From: Herbaspirillum chlorophenolicum
GTDB taxonomy: Bacteria; Pseudomonadota; Gammaproteobacteria; Burkholderiales; Burkholderiaceae_D
Assembly: GCF_001189955.1 (NCBI RefSeq)
Contig: NZ_LFLT01000007.1
Location: forward strand, 62,001 to 126,000
Direction of reading: 5' to 3'
Length of the DNA stretch: 64,000 nucleotides
Shown: positions 1 to 8,534 of the stretch, in pieces
How positions within the stretch are numbered: position 1 is the first letter of the stretch
Layout of the letters: every line of letters starts with the position of its first letter
Position numbers and translations under genes: made by a program
Notes under the pieces: generated by a model
What the model was told of the DNA's origin: nothing
Database searches by the model: none
What the model saw: the letters and a program-made list of their open reading frames with translations, nothing else

Positions 1-409
1 CCAGCAGTATTCCCTTATCTTCGCAGGCTTGTACCCAGGCTTCGGTTTGCGCGAGACCGGGAGTCACTGGCTTTTCGCAAAAGATCAGCCGCGGCTCCAG
101 TTCCAGAGCTGCTGCCAGGTGCTCTGGATGCAGTGCGGTAGGGGAGCAGATACTGATGATGTCGAAGTCACCCCTGCGAGCGTTGAGGTCTGCTACCGAT
201 GCTGCGTTGCGCGGCACATTCCAGCGCGCGGCAAATTCATCTCGGCGAATTTCGTCAGGATCGACGCAGGCAAGTAGCGAGAAGCCACCGTGGCGCGCAA
301 AGGCGCCGGCGTGTGTCAGCGGCGGTGCGTCGGCCGGGCGGCCGGCATCAAAGCCGCCAGCCATGTTGCCGCAGCCGATGATCAGTATTCGCAACGGGGG
401 AGGAGACAT
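1..409 (-). CDS. Gfo/Idh/MocA-family oxidoreductase, N-terminal part (runs off the window)
   Basis: The first 136 codons of an NAD(P)-dependent sugar oxidoreductase are visible; the rest lies beyond position 1. I translated the strand from the ATG at 409. A Rossmann motif GCGNMAGG sits at residues 12-19, the ribose-binding acidic residue is in CVD (48-50), and the family signature CEKP is at 111-114. Members oxidise or reduce sugar nucleotides and free sugars in the cytoplasm. The gene starts nine bases after the pseI stop codon on the same strand, so it is probably the next gene of the pseudaminic acid operon. It may modify or tailor the sugar, but its substrate cannot be read from this fragment. 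Confidence 0.8.
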   Translation of the reverse strand, partial: MSPPPLRILIIGCGNMAGGFDAGRPADAPPLTHAGAFARHGGFSLLACVDPDEIRRDEFAARWNVPRNAASVADLNARRGDFDIISICSPTALHPEHLAAALELEPRLIFCEKPVTPGLAQTEAWVQACEDKGILL

Positions 410-418
410 GGCCGACGT

Positions 419-1465
419 TTATTTCAGCAGTTCCTGCTTGACTGGCGTGCCACGTACGATGTCTTGAGCGGCTGTTTTTTCAAGCACATCTTCCAGGTGC
501 TTGGGCGCAAGGCCGAAGCCTGGCCGGATACTTTTGACCGTATCGGCGGTGATGCGGTCGCCTGCGCGCAAATCCTTGACGAAATATAGCGAACGGCGAA
601 ACTTGGCGTTGCCTGATTCGCTCGATTTTCGGCCGTAATCAATCTTGCCCAGCGCTTGCCAGGCGGTGCGGGTGCCACTGCACAGGGCTGCCAGTTCGGC
701 CGGTTCCAGAGAGAAGCTGTCATCCGGCCCGCCGCCGTTGCGGTCGAGCGTGAAATGCTTTTCGACAATACAAGCGCCCAGCGCGATGCTGGCGATGGCG
801 GTGGTGTTGTCTAAGGTATGGTCGGACAGGCCCGTGACCAGGTCGTAGCGCCGGATCATGTCGGGGATGGTCTGCAGGTTATAGTCTTCCGCCGGAGCCG
901 GATAACCGCTCACGCAATGCAGCACGGCGAGTTCCTTGCAGCCGCCCGATCGCGCAGCGTCAACGGCCTCCTGGATCTCTTCGGCATCGGCCATGCCGGT
1001 GGAGATGATCATGGGTTTGCCGGTAGCGGCCACGTACTTGATCAAAGGCAGATCAATTGCCTCGAAAGAGGCTATCTTGTAGGCCGGCGCGTTGAGGTCT
1101 TCCAGCAGGTCGACCGCGGTGGTATCAAACGGCGAACTGAAGATGGTGATGCCTTCCTTGCGTGCATGTTCGAACAGCGGCCGATGCCATTCCCACGGCA
1201 TGAACGCCTGTGCGTACAGGCCGTAAAGGGTATTGCCGTCCCACAGGCCGCCGCGGATCTGGAAGTCTTCGGTGTCGCAGTCGATGGTGATAGTGTCGGG
1301 ACGATAGGTCTGCAATTTGACCGCATCGGCACCGGCCTTGCGCGCCTCGGAAATGATGCGCAGAGCATTATCTAACACACCGTTGTGATTGGCGGACATT
1401 TCCGCGATGATGAACGGGGCGTTGCCGGGGCCGATTTCACGGCCCTCGATATGGATGTTTTTCAT
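419..1465 (-). CDS. pseI: Pseudaminic acid synthase PseI (NeuB family)
   Basis: The enzyme condenses 2,4-diacetamido-2,4,6-trideoxy-L-altrose with phosphoenolpyruvate to give pseudaminic acid, a step in the cytoplasm. The 348-residue protein has the normal length of the NeuB/PseI family. Visible family motifs are AEMSANHNG (21-29), KLQTY (50-54), SSPFD (110-114), STGMA (145-149), GLSDHT (212-217) and EKHFTLDR (235-242). A C-terminal antifreeze-like (SAF) domain begins near residue 290. NeuB, LegI and PseI are close relatives; PseI is chosen because every other gene of the Pse pathway lies directly upstream. The start codon overlaps the end of the PseG-PseH gene by four bases (ATGA), which implies translational coupling. 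Confidence 0.9.
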   Translation of the reverse strand: MKNIHIEGREIGPGNAPFIIAEMSANHNGVLDNALRIISEARKAGADAVKLQTYRPDTITIDCDTEDFQIRGGLWDGNTLYGLYAQAFMPWEWHRPLFEHARKEGITIFSSPFDTTAVDLLEDLNAPAYKIASFEAIDLPLIKYVAATGKPMIISTGMADAEEIQEAVDAARSGGCKELAVLHCVSGYPAPAEDYNLQTIPDMIRRYDLVTGLSDHTLDNTTAIASIALGACIVEKHFTLDRNGGGPDDSFSLEPAELAALCSGTRTAWQALGKIDYGRKSSESGNAKFRRSLYFVKDLRAGDRITADTVKSIRPGFGLAPKHLEDVLEKTAAQDIVRGTPVKQELLK

Positions 1466-3048
1466 AGCTGGATGTGCCTGTCGTTAAGCCATTCATGGCT
1501 GAGCATGCCGAAGCATACGAGAGGTTGGTAGGACCCCGCAATCAGGCATTGATCGCGCAGGATTCCTTCTTGAGTGAAGCCAAGTTTGCGATGGAAGCGG
1601 ATCGAGCCTTCATTGAACCCGAGGGCCTGGCCGCAGACCTTGTGCAGGTCGAGTCGGTGGAAGGCGTAGTTGAGCGCCGCCTTGCCGAGTTTGCTGCCGG
1701 TTCCGTGCGGCGCATCGGGGGCATTGTAGAAACCCCAGTCCGCCACGCCTTCCGCGGAGATTTTCGAGAATTGCACGAAGCCCGCTGGGATGCCGTCGAT
1801 TTCCGCTACCAGCAGCCTGTTGGCGGGATCTTTCGACGCGCGTTCAAACCAGGCGCCGTGTTCGGCCAGCGTGATCTCATGTTGGGTCCGCATATAGCGC
1901 CTTACCTCAGGGTGATTGCGCCAGGACAGCACTTGCGCCAGATCCTGCTGACACATCGGTCTTACACGGCAGTTGCCGTCGGTCAGGTCGAGCATGTGCT
2001 GCGCCAGTCTCGGTGCGCCCATACCGTCAGTGATGCTGCTGCAGGCTTGCTCCATGGGGCGTAGCGCAATGCCGTCGGTTAGCAGTGCCAATTTTTGGGG
2101 CAAGTCCTCCTGGATGAGATCCATATCCAGATTGAGAGTACATCCGGCCTGTTCCAGGGCGATCGCCGCACCGCGCTGGTTTTCCGCCAATATGACCATC
2201 AGGGTCGGCAGCCCAAGCACACAGCGCTCCCACGCGGTTCCTCCCGCTGCGCCGATGGCGAGATCACTCTCAGCCATCAGGCTGGCCATGTCGGGAACAT
2301 TGGTGAGTACCCGGGCCGGAGGCTCCATGCGCGTTGCCTGTTCTTTGACGGCTTCCAGCCACGGAGCCTGCGCTCCCATTACAACGCTGATCGTCCACTG
2401 CGCTTTTGCCGGCGAGCGGTCAAGTACGTCGAGCAATTTGCCGGTGACATTATTCTTGTCGATTCCGCCTAATGTGATCAAGAGCCGGCTGGGCCGATTC
2501 TTGCCCCTTTGTGCTAGGCTGCGGGGCCGCGCCTGCGCAAATTCGGGGCGCAGCAAACCATGCAATGGCCCGGCGAACACCTCGCAGGCTTCGGGCACCA
2601 GAGAACGATAGTCGGCGGCACGACGCCCCAGGTTCTGGTCGAGCAGCAAATCAGCATTGTGGGGGCGGTTGGCAAGGTCGTCGATCACCAGCAGCCGTGC
2701 GCAGTGCGGACGCAAGGCTTTTTCCCAATGTGCATCGAGGCCGTAATGGTCGACAATCAGCCAGTCGGCGCCGTGAGTCAGTTTTGCGCTGACCACACTG
2801 TCAAAATCCTGCTTTTGCACTGGCCAGACCTGCTCGGCCGCAGGGCCAGTCGATGTGCCGTCATCAGGCACTTCATGCAATGCATGGCCATTGGCGCGGA
2901 TCAGGGATGCCAGTTGAGCGCCGACAGGGCGTGCAATGAAGCTGACTTCTGCCCCCAACCGATTCAGGTTGTTGGCCAGCGCCAGGCAACGCATGACGTG
3001 GCCAGTGCCGATTAGTTGTGTGGCATCCGCGCGGATGGCGATTTTCAT
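1462..3048 (-). CDS. Bifunctional PseG (UDP-sugar hydrolase) - PseH (N-acetyltransferase) fusion
   Basis: This 528-residue protein joins two pathway enzymes. Residues about 1-345 form PseG, a GT-B-like hydrolase that removes UDP from UDP-2,4-diacetamido-2,4,6-trideoxy-L-altrose; its signature GTGHVMRC is at 14-21 and a glycine-rich GAAGGTAWERC segment follows later. Residues about 358-528 form PseH, a GNAT acetyltransferase acting on the 4-amino group before PseG acts. That part begins CRVRPM and contains WRNHPEVRRYM and a GSKLGKAAL acetyl-CoA segment. PseG and PseH are separate proteins in Helicobacter and Campylobacter. No internal stop or frameshift is seen. The start overlaps the pseF stop by one base (TGATG). 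Confidence 0.88.
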   Translation of the reverse strand: MKIAIRADATQLIGTGHVMRCLALANNLNRLGAEVSFIARPVGAQLASLIRANGHALHEVPDDGTSTGPAAEQVWPVQKQDFDSVVSAKLTHGADWLIVDHYGLDAHWEKALRPHCARLLVIDDLANRPHNADLLLDQNLGRRAADYRSLVPEACEVFAGPLHGLLRPEFAQARPRSLAQRGKNRPSRLLITLGGIDKNNVTGKLLDVLDRSPAKAQWTISVVMGAQAPWLEAVKEQATRMEPPARVLTNVPDMASLMAESDLAIGAAGGTAWERCVLGLPTLMVILAENQRGAAIALEQAGCTLNLDMDLIQEDLPQKLALLTDGIALRPMEQACSSITDGMGAPRLAQHMLDLTDGNCRVRPMCQQDLAQVLSWRNHPEVRRYMRTQHEITLAEHGAWFERASKDPANRLLVAEIDGIPAGFVQFSKISAEGVADWGFYNAPDAPHGTGSKLGKAALNYAFHRLDLHKVCGQALGFNEGSIRFHRKLGFTQEGILRDQCLIAGSYQPLVCFGMLSHEWLNDRHIQL

Positions 3049-3740
3049 CAGGCGTTTGCTTTGCTAAGCGCGTGGTACAGGGCTTCTGCTCGCTCCCAGT
3101 CTGCTGGCGTGTCGATGTCCACCACGCGCCACTCGGGCAGGACGATCGTACTGCCGTTGGCGTGAATGTTGAGCCCATCGAGCCAAGCCTGGGTGCGTCC
3201 CCAGTAAAACTGGCCGGCATCGTGATAAGCCGGCTCAAGGTCTTGCGTGCGAGTGTTGACGTACTCGGGATGGAATGGGTGCGTGGTGCCATCCGGTTGC
3301 CGCTTGAGAGCGCGCTGGATGGGGCTTGGAAATGATGTGACCGGAAATACGTACGCCGCGCTATTTTTTTCCAGCAGCGATTGGGCGGCAGCGAGGTCTT
3401 CATGGCGAATCAACGGGACGCCGGGATAGATACAGCAAGCCTGTTCGATTTTCCAGCCCAAGGCGATGCAGCTTTCGATGGCATGGGCGATTACCGGTAC
3501 GGTCGGCGTAATATCGTCTGCGAGGTGGGCGGGGCGCACGAAGGGGAGCTCGGCCCCCGCAGCTACCGAAATTTCGGCGATTTCAGCATCATCGGTAGAG
3601 ACGATGATGTGATCAAATACGCCAGATTGCCGGGCTGCCTCGATGGCGTAGGCAATCATCGGCTTGCCCGCGAACGATTTGATGTTCTTGCGAGGAATGC
3701 GCTTGCTTCCACCCCGTGCCGGAATGACGGCGATATTCAT
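3048..3740 (-). CDS. pseF: Pseudaminic acid cytidylyltransferase PseF
   Basis: PseF activates pseudaminic acid with CTP to make CMP-pseudaminic acid, the donor used by glycosyltransferases. The 230-residue protein has the standard length and begins with the nucleotide-binding motif of CMP-sialate synthetases, IPARGGSKRIPRKN (residues 6-19). It also carries STDDAEIAEI, typical of the family. NeuA and LegF share the fold; the pathway context decides for PseF. It lies between pseC (6-base gap upstream) and the pseG-pseH fusion (1-base overlap downstream) in the same transcription unit. Confidence 0.9.
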   Translation of the reverse strand: MNIAVIPARGGSKRIPRKNIKSFAGKPMIAYAIEAARQSGVFDHIIVSTDDAEIAEISVAAGAELPFVRPAHLADDITPTVPVIAHAIESCIALGWKIEQACCIYPGVPLIRHEDLAAAQSLLEKNSAAYVFPVTSFPSPIQRALKRQPDGTTHPFHPEYVNTRTQDLEPAYHDAGQFYWGRTQAWLDGLNIHANGSTIVLPEWRVVDIDTPADWERAEALYHALSKANA

Positions 3741-3746
3741 GTGCGT

Positions 3747-4910
3747 TCAGTTTGAGAAAATCTGTTTGAGGACGCTAGCCACACGATCCTGTTCTTCATC
3801 CGTCATTGCCGGGAACAAGGGGAGCGACAGTGCTCGTTCGTAGTAATGCATGGCCTTGGGGAAGTGTTCCGGCCGGAAGCCAAGGCTGGCGTAGTACGGT
3901 TGTGTGTGAATGGGGATGTAATGCACGTTGGCGCCGATCTGAGCGGCGCGCAGCGCGTCGAAAACCTGTCGGCGGTTTACCTTGGTGCGCTGTTCGTCGA
4001 TCTCGATCGCGTACAGGTGCCAAGAAGAAAGCCGGTCGGCCAACCGTGCCGGCTTGATAACGGGCAATTCTGCCAGTTGAAGGTCATAACGGTTCGCGCG
4101 GGCAATACGCTGGACCTGCATGTCTTCCATGCGTTCCAGTTGCGAGTGGCCCAGTGCTGCTTGGATATCGGTGATACGGTAGTTCCAGCCCAGGCATTGT
4201 TGTTCATAGTACCAGCCTCCTTGGTCCTTTTTCTGCAGCAGCGCCGCGTCGCGGGTGATGCCATGCGAGCGCAGCAACTGGAGTTTGGCTGCGAGGGCAT
4301 CATCTTGCGTGGTCACCATACCGCCCTCGGCCGTAGTGACGATTTTGACCGCGTGGAAGCTGAAGATGGTGATGTCGGACCAGGCACTACCCACAGGGGC
4401 GCCAAGATAACTGGCGCCTGCTGCGTGTGAGGCATCCTGCAGAATCTTGAAGCCGTAGCGATCGGCCAAGGCGCGGATTTGTTTCAGGTCTGCTGGCAGG
4501 CCGGAGAAGTCGACCGGAACGACCACATCTGGCAGGCGACCTTCTTGTTCTGCTTGCACCAGTTTCGCTTCGAGCGCCGGAATCGACATGTTGCGTGTGG
4601 CAGGGTCAATATCGACGAAGTCGATATCGGCTCCGCAATAGAGGGCGCAGTTCGATGAGGCCACGAAACTGACCGGCGACGTCCACAGCAGGCCGCCAGG
4701 GCCGAGGCCGAGAGCCACGCACGCAATGTGCAAACCGGCGGTGGCGTTGCTGACGGCGAGGGCATGCTTGACGCCATGCCGTCGTCCAAACGCCTGTTCG
4801 AAGCGGGCAATAGCCGGTCCCTGCGTCAGGTACTCGGACTGCAATACCCGTATGACGGCGTCAATGTCGCTTTGCTGGATATTCTGGCGACTGTAGGGAA
4901 TGAAGGTCAT
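3747..4910 (-). CDS. pseC: UDP-4-amino-4,6-dideoxy-N-acetyl-L-altrosamine aminotransferase PseC
   Basis: This PLP-dependent sugar aminotransferase (DegT/DnrJ/EryC1 family, fold type I) installs the 4-amino group on the product of PseB. The 387-residue length is typical. The catalytic lysine is expected at K189 within SFHAVK (184-189). D159 in LQDASHAAG is positioned to contact the PLP pyridine nitrogen, and SNATAGLH (54-61) is the phosphate-binding region. Its immediate neighbours are pseB upstream (15-base gap) and pseF downstream (6-base gap), the classical early order of the pathway. Confidence 0.92.
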   Translation of the reverse strand: MTFIPYSRQNIQQSDIDAVIRVLQSEYLTQGPAIARFEQAFGRRHGVKHALAVSNATAGLHIACVALGLGPGGLLWTSPVSFVASSNCALYCGADIDFVDIDPATRNMSIPALEAKLVQAEQEGRLPDVVVPVDFSGLPADLKQIRALADRYGFKILQDASHAAGASYLGAPVGSAWSDITIFSFHAVKIVTTAEGGMVTTQDDALAAKLQLLRSHGITRDAALLQKKDQGGWYYEQQCLGWNYRITDIQAALGHSQLERMEDMQVQRIARANRYDLQLAELPVIKPARLADRLSSWHLYAIEIDEQRTKVNRRQVFDALRAAQIGANVHYIPIHTQPYYASLGFRPEHFPKAMHYYERALSLPLFPAMTDEEQDRVASVLKQIFSN

Positions 4911-4925
4911 CTTGGTCCTGATCGC

Positions 4926-5933
4926 TCAGTCGAACTGTTGGCCGATTACATGCTTGTCGATCAGGCCCTGCAATTGATCTACGCTGAGGAAATCAGGATT
5001 GGTGCCGCTGTCATAAGCGAAGCCCACAGGTACTTGTTTGGCACCGGTCTTTTTACAGTATTCCTGCAGCGAGTAGATCGGTGTCGACGGCAAGATGGCA
5101 TAGTACCGGCCCAAGTCGACCGTGTTGAAACTATCGCTGGCCGTGATCATTTCTTCGTGAACCTTCTCGCCGGGGCGGGTGCCGATGATCTCCTGGCGGC
5201 AATTCGGACCGACGGCGGTAGCGACATCGGTAATGCGGTAAGACGGAATCTTGGGAACCAGGACTTCGCCGCCCCAGGCATTGTCGATGGACCATAGCAC
5301 CATATCGACGCCCTCCTGGAGCGAGATATTGAAGCGGGTCATGGCTGGGTCAGTAATGGGCAGTACCCCCCCATCTTTTTTCGCCAGGAAGAATGGAATG
5401 ACCGAACCACGGCTGCCCATCACGTTGCCATAGCGAACCACACTGAAGCGGATATCGCGGTTGCCACGGATATTGTTTGCGGCAACGAACAGTTTGTCGG
5501 AACACAGTTTGGTCGCGCCATAAAGATTCACTGGTGCCGCGGCTTTATCCGTAGACAATGCCACCACCCGGCGAACATTGCTGTCGAGGCAGGCTTCGAT
5601 AAGGTTCTGGGCACCAAGCACGTTGGTCTTGATGCATTCGAAAGGATTGTACTCGGCAGCGGGAACCTGTTTGAGTGCTGCCGCGTGGATTACTACATCA
5701 ATACCTTCTAGTGCGCGGCGCAAGCGGCTTTCGTCGCGAATGTCGCCGATGAAGTAGCGCATCGCGGGATAGCGGCTTTCTGGAAAAGTTTGGGCCATCT
5801 CGAACTGCTTCAGTTCGTCCCGGGAAAATACGACTAGCCGCTTGACGTCGGGATACCGGTTCAGGATCGTTTTGACGAAGGCTTTCCCGAACGAGCCGGT
5901 GCCGCCGGTGATGAGGATGTTTTGGTGATTCAT
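4926..5933 (-). CDS. pseB: UDP-GlcNAc 4,6-dehydratase (C5-inverting) PseB
   Basis: PseB catalyses the first committed step, converting UDP-GlcNAc to a 4-keto-6-deoxy sugar with inversion at C5. The protein is a 335-residue short-chain dehydrogenase/reductase. It has the NAD(P)-binding motif GGTGSFG (10-16), the stretch AALKQVPAAEYNP (85-97), STDKA (127-131) and the catalytic YGATK (Y138, K142). The length matches soluble PseB/FlaA1 rather than the longer membrane-bound homologues. It is the first sugar gene after a long untranslated leader carrying an ops element, so it is the first translated product of the presumed RfaH-controlled operon. Confidence 0.92.
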   Translation of the reverse strand: MNHQNILITGGTGSFGKAFVKTILNRYPDVKRLVVFSRDELKQFEMAQTFPESRYPAMRYFIGDIRDESRLRRALEGIDVVIHAAALKQVPAAEYNPFECIKTNVLGAQNLIEACLDSNVRRVVALSTDKAAAPVNLYGATKLCSDKLFVAANNIRGNRDIRFSVVRYGNVMGSRGSVIPFFLAKKDGGVLPITDPAMTRFNISLQEGVDMVLWSIDNAWGGEVLVPKIPSYRITDVATAVGPNCRQEIIGTRPGEKVHEEMITASDSFNTVDLGRYYAILPSTPIYSLQEYCKKTGAKQVPVGFAYDSGTNPDFLSVDQLQGLIDKHVIGQQFD

Positions 5934-6284
5934 TTGTTTACGTTCTTTGCGGTTAGCAGCGGTGTGGTGGCCAGCTCAAGTTCTCAGTCGGCCTTTGAAA
6001 TAGTCAATCGTCTTGATCCAGTCGACTTCCCGCGTAATGCGTAGCCGCCAGCTTCTCCCTGACCAGAGAGATGTTTAGTTAAGTATTGCTTTGGATTGTC
6101 GGACGGTAATGGCTTGAGCATCGCGGGTTGTATCAACCAATATGCCGGATGGCCAGTTCGGCCAAGCTATATTTCTCCCGATTAGTTTAGTCGGGAATGA
6201 TTGAATTTCCATGTGGCAAGTATTGCTGACAGTATTTGGACTGGATCAAGTACTCACTTTGGGAACACATAAAAGTGATTTGGC

Positions 6285-6296
6285 CAAGCTACCGCC
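6285..6296 (-). promoter_or_regulatory. ops (operon polarity suppressor) element, RfaH recruitment site
   Basis: The minus strand reads GGCGGTAGCTTG. This agrees with the enterobacterial ops GGCGGTAGCGTG at 11 of 12 positions, and the one difference is at the variable tenth base. The bases just upstream (TAGC AGG before GGCGG) resemble the longer JUMPstart element. In E. coli, paused RNA polymerase shows this sequence in the non-template strand and recruits RfaH. The site is 352 bases upstream of the pseB start and 198 bases downstream of the end of the rfaH-like gene, all in one orientation. Confidence 0.85.
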
Positions 6297-6303
6297 CTGC
6301 TAT

Positions 6304-6324
6304 TTTGCGATTAGCTAGCGCAAA
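6304..6324 (-). other. Hairpin just upstream of the ops element
   Basis: TTTGCG and CGCAAA form a perfect 6-bp inverted repeat around a nine-base loop. It ends seven bases before the ops site on the transcript strand. It could help polymerase pause at ops or be incidental. Confidence 0.35.
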
Positions 6325-6391
6325 TGCCGGAAGGCAAGGGATGATGACGCCCATGGAGGCAGAATTGTGCCACAAAGCTCGCATGGTGTAG

Positions 6392-6423
6392 TTTAAATGT
6401 AATTTAAATGTAATTAAATGTTG
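6392..6423. repeat. Three tandem 11-bp AT-rich repeats
   Basis: The unit TTTAAATGTAA occurs at 6392-6402 and 6403-6413, followed by a degenerate third copy (TTAAATGTTG) at 6414-6423. The spacing is about one helical turn, which suits cooperative protein binding or a curved, UP-element-like segment. It lies between rfaH and the ops element, where a promoter for the pse operon would be expected. Confidence 0.55.
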
Positions 6424-6493
6424 CCAAAATGCTGAAGTGAAATTCTTTGGGCCATAAACAATCACGAGTGACAGTGCGGCAATAGTCAAATGG

Positions 6494-6985
6494 TTATTTA
6501 ATTCGGCGTAGCTGATGTCGGTCGATGTCGAGCAGTATGGGGCGGGATAGCATCTCGATCAGTATCATTGCGCGTTGCTCACCGTTTTGCATCTGATACA
6601 AGGCTTCCAATCCTTTAAACGGCCCTTCGTCGATTAACACTGTATCGCCGGTACGGAACTGTTTGGCCGGTGCCGTGGCGTTCTCGCGGGAGCGCAGAGC
6701 ATCAATAAGTCTGGATTCGATTTTCGCCGGTTCGTTGCCAAAGCAAACGAGGCGACTAACACCACGAGTGGATCGGATCGGTGCCCAGCTTCTGGCTGAT
6801 TTGTCGCTGTTGAGATGGATAAACAAATATCGTGGGAACAATGGCTCGGCATTGATTACCAAACCGGAGGAAGATACATGTTCACGGTAATGAAGCGGCA
6901 GGTAGCACTCGAAATCCTGTTGCTGCAGATTGGTTAGAGCGGTCTGTTCCTGCCGAGGTTTGGCATGAATGAGATACCAATACAT
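6494..6985 (-). CDS. rfaH: RfaH-like transcription antitermination factor (NusG paralogue)
   Basis: The 163-residue protein matches RfaH in length and layout. A NusG N-terminal domain occupies about residues 1-100 (start YWYLIHAKPRQE, then EPLFPRYLFI and TRGVSRLVCFG). A KOW-type C-terminal domain contains GDTVLIDEGPFKGLEALY and ends HQLRRIK. RfaH joins RNA polymerase at ops sites, stops Rho-dependent and intrinsic termination and helps recruit ribosomes for long, poorly translated surface-polysaccharide operons. A canonical ops site lies in the leader directly downstream on the same strand. That is unlike E. coli, where rfaH is far from its targets; this copy may be dedicated to, and co-transcribed with, the pse operon. 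Confidence 0.9.
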   Translation of the reverse strand: MYWYLIHAKPRQEQTALTNLQQQDFECYLPLHYREHVSSSGLVINAEPLFPRYLFIHLNSDKSARSWAPIRSTRGVSRLVCFGNEPAKIESRLIDALRSRENATAPAKQFRTGDTVLIDEGPFKGLEALYQMQNGEQRAMILIEMLSRPILLDIDRHQLRRIK

Positions 6986-7143
6986 CGCAGTTCCTTTGAT
7001 TGTCTTTTTGAAAGCTGTGCGATTTCAAATATTAGTGCAACAGAGCAACTGACGAAAAGATGTTGATGGAGAATATGATTGTTTGTATTTGTAGCCGCAT
7101 TCGCGTTCCCCCCAAGATTTCCACAACAGTTTTGATTTCTTTT

Positions 7144-8523
7144 ATGGCTATGATTATATCCCCAACGATTTTTAAAGCCTACGACATCCGTGGCATCATC
7201 GACAAAACCCTTGATGGCAAGATTGCCTACCAGATTGGCCAAGCCTTCGGTGCCGCCGCTTTGGCAAAAGGGCAAAAAAGAGTCGTGATCGGCCGCGACG
7301 GCCGCCTCTCAGGCCCCGGGTTGGCCGCCGAACTGGCCAATGGTTTGCAATCGGTCGGTGTAGATGTGGTCGACCTAGGCATGGTAGCTACTCCCATGGT
7401 CTATTTCGGCACTAACGTTCTGGACACCCAATCCGGCATCATGGTCACCGGCAGCCACAATCCGCCGGACTACAACGGCTTCAAGATGGTGCTGGCCGGC
7501 GAGGCGATCCACGGCGAAACCATCCAGGCGCTGTACCACGCCATCGTCAAGGGCGAGTTCCCACAGGGGGCGGGAGCCTATTCGACGCATGACATCAAGG
7601 ATGCCTATATCAAGCGCATGATCAGCGACGTCAAGCTGGCGCGCCCGATGAAGATCGCGGTGGATTGCGGCAATGGCGTGGCCGGCGCTTTCGCCGGCGA
7701 GATCTACCGTGCGCTGGGTTGCGAAGTGACCGAGCTGTTCTGCGAAGTCGACGGCACCTTCCCCAATCACCATCCCGATCCAGCTCATCCTGAAAACCTG
7801 CAGGACTTGATCCGCTGCCTGCAGGAGACCGACAACGAACTGGGCCTAGCCTTCGACGGCGATGGCGACCGCCTGGGCTTGGTGACCAAGGACGGCCAGA
7901 TCATCTATCCGGACCGTCAGCTGATGCTGTTTGCGGCCGACGTGCTGACCCGTAACCCGGGCAAGGAAATCCTCTACGACGTGAAATGCACGCGCCACCT
8001 GGCACCGTGGATTTCGGCGCGCGGCGGCAAGCCTCTGATGTGGAAGACCGGCCACTCGCTGGTCAAGGCCAAGCTGCGCGAGACTGGCGCCCCGCTGGGC
8101 GGCGAGATGAGCGGCCACATCTTCTTCAAGGATCGTTGGTTCGGTTTTGACGATGGCCTGTACGCCGGCGTGCGCATGTTGGAGTTGCTGGCGCGCGAGG
8201 CCGATCCGTCGGCGCTGCTCAATTCGCTGCCGCAATCGGTCAGTACGCCAGAGTTGCAGTTGAAGTTGCAGGAAGGCGAGAACTTCGCGCTGATCGGCAA
8301 GCTGCAAAGCGATGCGAAGTTCGAGGGAGCGCAGGACATCATCACCATCGATGGACTGCGTGTGGAATATGCCGATGGCTTCGGCCTGGCGCGCTCGTCA
8401 AACACCACGCCGGTGGTGGTGCTGCGCTTCGAGGCAGAGACGCCGGAGGCGCTGGAACGCATCCAGAGTGAGTTCCGCAAGGTGATCCTGGCCGCGCGTC
8501 CGGACGTCACGTTGCCGTTCTGA
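7144..8523 (+). CDS. manB: Phosphomannomutase/phosphoglucomutase (ManB/AlgC type)
   Basis: This 459-residue alpha-D-phosphohexomutase interconverts hexose 6- and 1-phosphates, supplying GDP-mannose and UDP-glucose precursors for LPS and capsule. The phosphoserine loop is TGSHNPP with S104, the magnesium loop is DGDGD (238-242), and the sugar-binding loop GEMSGH is at 320-325. The family start is MxxISPTIFKAYDIRG, so I place the start at the ATG at 7144 (or 7150). The reading frame is open back to 7060, but those residues do not resemble the family, and no strong ribosome site marks any of the starts. It is divergent from rfaH and followed by waaC. Confidence 0.9.
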   Translation: MAMIISPTIFKAYDIRGIIDKTLDGKIAYQIGQAFGAAALAKGQKRVVIGRDGRLSGPGLAAELANGLQSVGVDVVDLGMVATPMVYFGTNVLDTQSGIMVTGSHNPPDYNGFKMVLAGEAIHGETIQALYHAIVKGEFPQGAGAYSTHDIKDAYIKRMISDVKLARPMKIAVDCGNGVAGAFAGEIYRALGCEVTELFCEVDGTFPNHHPDPAHPENLQDLIRCLQETDNELGLAFDGDGDRLGLVTKDGQIIYPDRQLMLFAADVLTRNPGKEILYDVKCTRHLAPWISARGGKPLMWKTGHSLVKAKLRETGAPLGGEMSGHIFFKDRWFGFDDGLYAGVRMLELLAREADPSALLNSLPQSVSTPELQLKLQEGENFALIGKLQSDAKFEGAQDIITIDGLRVEYADGFGLARSSNTTPVVVLRFEAETPEALERIQSEFRKVILAARPDVTLPF

Positions 8524-8534
8524 TGCGGTAAGAT

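Larger units (their letters stand above)
5934..6493 (-). promoter_or_regulatory. Long leader between rfaH and pseB
   Basis: This 560-base stretch has no convincing gene and is clearly more AT-rich than its surroundings. Read on the minus strand it holds, in order: three AT-rich tandem repeats (6423-6392), a short hairpin (6324-6304), the ops element (6296-6285), then about 350 untranslated bases before pseB. A long untranslated region after an ops site is what RfaH-controlled polysaccharide operons typically show. I could not pick a confident -35/-10 pair. Transcription might start here or continue from rfaH. Confidence 0.6.

Noticed and set aside
6289..6489. 66-codon open frame on the minus strand between rfaH and the ops element
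   Set aside because: It begins with TTG a few bases after the rfaH stop, has no ribosome site or family, and spans the AT-rich repeats and the ops site, which point to an untranslated leader.
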